A stretch of DNA of 64,000 nucleotides, taken from an uncultured Coprococcus sp. (GTDB lineage: Bacteria > Bacillota > Clostridia > Lachnospirales > Lachnospiraceae). The translations under genes were made by a program, and so were the position numbers. Positions 62,428 through 64,000 of this stretch are shown here, piece after piece (within the stretch, counting starts at the first letter, position 1; each line of letters begins with the position of its first letter). The notes under the pieces are model-generated. The model was not told the origin of the DNA. It did not search any database and saw nothing but the letters and a program-made list of their open reading frames with translations. The stretch is taken from the NCBI GenBank assembly GCA_947632705.1, contig CANRQE010000005.1, positions 1 to 64,000 of the forward strand. Reading direction: 5' to 3'.

Positions 62428-63723
62428 TTGGACCCCGATTCTATTATACAGCTGCTGGTTCTTGTAATTCTATTGTTATTATCCGGTTTCTTTTCTTCCG
62501 CAGAAACCGCCTTGACGACTGTCAATAAATATTCTCTCCGTGCACTGGCCGATAACGGCAATAAACGTGCAGCGCGTGTTCTGAAAATAACCGAAAACAG
62601 CGGCAAACTTATCAGCACCATCTTAATCGGTAACAATATTGTAAATATTTCCGCCTCGGCAATCGCCACCACCTTCACTACCCGTGTATTCGGCAGCCAT
62701 GCAGTAGGAATTGCAACCGGGATTCTGACTTTATGTGTTTTATTATTCGGAGAAATCACGCCGAAAACTCTGGCTCAATTATACAGTATTAAAATATCAA
62801 TGGCGTACGCGGACATTATCCGGTTTCTGATGTGGATTCTGACGCCTGTCGTTTTTATTGTGGATAAAATTGCAGGCGCTATCTTCTGGCTGCTGAGAAT
62901 TGACAAAAACGGTTCCGGTCAGAAAATCACAGAGGACGAGCTTCTTACCATGGTAAATGTCAGTGAAGAGGAGGGCGTAATTGAAGATAAAGAAAAAGAA
63001 ATGATTACCAATGTAGTGGATTTCGGTGATTCCAGAGCAAGGGACATCATGATCCCGCGGGCGGATATGACTGCCGTTCCTGTGGATTCCGCCTATGAAG
63101 ATCTCTTAAAGCTTTATATGGAAGTTCCGTATACCAGACTGCCCGTCTATGAAGAATCCAAAGACAATATCATCGGCATTCTTCATGTCAAGGATCTGTT
63201 TTTTCATAAAGCGACCCATCATACTGAAGATTTTGACGTCCGGAAGATTATCAGGGAACCATTGTTTGTATATGAATATCAAAAAACCAACACTCTGCTT
63301 AGCAATCTGAAAACCAGTCCAAGTTCTATTGCCATTGTCATTGATGAATACGGAGACTGTGTCGGTCTGATTACAATGGAGGATCTGGTTGAGGAAATTA
63401 TCGGAGATATCAAGGACGAATACGATATCGCCGAGCATAACAATATCATTAAGCTGGATGATACGCATTACAGCATTGACGGTTCCATGAAACTGGATGA
63501 CATCAATGATTATCTGAATCTGGATATTGAATCCGAAGACTACGATTCTCTTGGCGGTTATATAATAGAGCTGCTCGACCATCTTCCGGCCACAGGCGAA
63601 ACAGCATCCGACGGCGTTATCTCCTGTAAGGTTACGGCCATGAACAAAAAAAGAGTGGAACGTGTTCTGGTAGAGCTGCTTCCTGTTGAGGAAGAGGATC
63701 CGGACTCACAGGAAGACAATTAA
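62428..63723 (+). CDS. CNNM/HlyC-CorC-family CBS transporter
   Basis: A 431-aa membrane protein. DUF21 domain with four hydrophobic segments (SGFFSSAETALTTVNKY start; LLFGEITPKTLAQ) is followed by two CBS domains (DIMIPRADMTAVPVD; IVIDEYGDCVGLITMEDLVEEIIGDI) and a C-terminal CorC/HlyC domain. It likely moves or senses Mg2+/Co2+. The start is TTG 62428, 8 bases after GGAG; no ATG is in frame nearby. The frame and family order are intact. Confidence 0.92.
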   Translation: MDPDSIIQLLVLVILLLLSGFFSSAETALTTVNKYSLRALADNGNKRAARVLKITENSGKLISTILIGNNIVNISASAIATTFTTRVFGSHAVGIATGILTLCVLLFGEITPKTLAQLYSIKISMAYADIIRFLMWILTPVVFIVDKIAGAIFWLLRIDKNGSGQKITEDELLTMVNVSEEEGVIEDKEKEMITNVVDFGDSRARDIMIPRADMTAVPVDSAYEDLLKLYMEVPYTRLPVYEESKDNIIGILHVKDLFFHKATHHTEDFDVRKIIREPLFVYEYQKTNTLLSNLKTSPSSIAIVIDEYGDCVGLITMEDLVEEIIGDIKDEYDIAEHNNIIKLDDTHYSIDGSMKLDDINDYLNLDIESEDYDSLGGYIIELLDHLPATGETASDGVISCKVTAMNKKRVERVLVELLPVEEEDPDSQEDN

Positions 63724-63842
63724 AAAATACAGGATTTAAAAAAAAGACTTGTTATGTAGTTTTAAATACTATATAATGTAAATGTCATTATTACATTTTA
63801 TGGTTTTAATCATTTATCTTAGAAAGTACAAGAGGCATATAC

Positions 63843-64000
63843 ATGGATATGGAATCAAAACTGGGAAAGGAATTACGGGATATCATCACTTCTCTGGATT
63901 TTATTAAACCGGAGGATATTCCCGCAATCGAATTATATATGGATCAGGTGACTACCTTCATGGAAAGTCATCTTGCGCATAACAAGCGGAATGAAGAGGA
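63843..64000 (+). CDS. DUF1836-family regulator, 5' part only
   Basis: A frame from ATG 63843 (AGAGG upstream) runs off the window after about 52 codons. It reads LDFIKPEDIPAIELYMDQVT and TTFMESHLAHNKRNEE, the start of DUF1836 proteins, which carry a helix-turn-helix further on. The gene is truncated by the window end only. It is likely a DNA-binding regulator. Confidence 0.75.
   Translation, partial: MDMESKLGKELRDIITSLDFIKPEDIPAIELYMDQVTTFMESHLAHNKRNEE

Overview
The window looks like a chromosomal piece of a low-to-moderate GC, Gram-positive gut-type Clostridia, most probably a Lachnospiraceae member. The signs are consensus TTGACA/TATAAT promoters, strong GGAGG ribosome sites, a T-box leader on aspS, the dgt-dnaG-rpoD-trmK gene order, DUF4317 and DUF1836 proteins, LTA-synthase-like and DegV genes, and SPFH/PspA and PP2C/FHA pairs. 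This placement rests on gene content only; no 16S gene or search was available.

Left edge (1-3,120) is an AT-rich, scarred island. Fragments of IS30-like, IS256, IS110 and HTH-type transposases surround a two-gene RiPP-like locus: a radical SAM/SPASM peptide maturase (706-1983, TTG start) followed by a very short Cys-rich peptide gene (520-627, 35 aa, five Cys, strong ribosome site). This is the best candidate for an undescribed natural-product system here.

3.1-31.4 kb is mostly housekeeping and regulation, largely on the minus strand: PP2C phosphatase with a membrane FHA protein, a methyltransferase, hslO and typA (convergent, stop codons overlapping), an SCP2 protein, aspS under a T-box leader, a MATE exporter, guaB, an LTA-synthase-like enzyme, tRNA-Gly, DegV, a two-component system, DUF4317, CorA, a zinc-ribbon membrane protein with YGNQ repeats, a sodium:solute symporter, a Ca2+/cation antiporter, and an AEC transporter-Lrp-shikimate kinase group.

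31.5-39.4 kb has a seven-tRNA operon (Pro, Gly, Arg, His, Gln, Lys, Leu) driven by a near-perfect sigma-A promoter. Its last tRNA overlaps the 3' end of an opposing amidohydrolase gene. Next come a small acidic membrane protein, pcrA, an SPFH/zinc-ribbon protein with PspA, and a coiled-coil protein.

39.4-43.6 kb holds a compact cluster: a PEP-synthase-like enzyme whose motifs match the L-glutamine kinase family known from Campylobacter phosphoramidate synthesis, a class I glutamine-amidotransferase-fold hydrolase directly downstream, and a hotdog thioesterase. This is the second candidate system.

43.6-64 kb has a nitroreductase, a C39-like protein, RNase P RNA, the nucleoside kinase/trmK/rpoD/dnaG/dgt group, a PrsA-like lipoprotein, a sugar ABC transporter (no ATPase gene adjacent) with intercistronic stem-loops, a probably inactive alpha/beta-hydrolase, an unknown membrane protein, a CPBP protease-trpS-ABC-F group, a 61-aa Cys-rich protein, a CNNM/CorC-type transporter and the start of a DUF1836 regulator cut by the window end.
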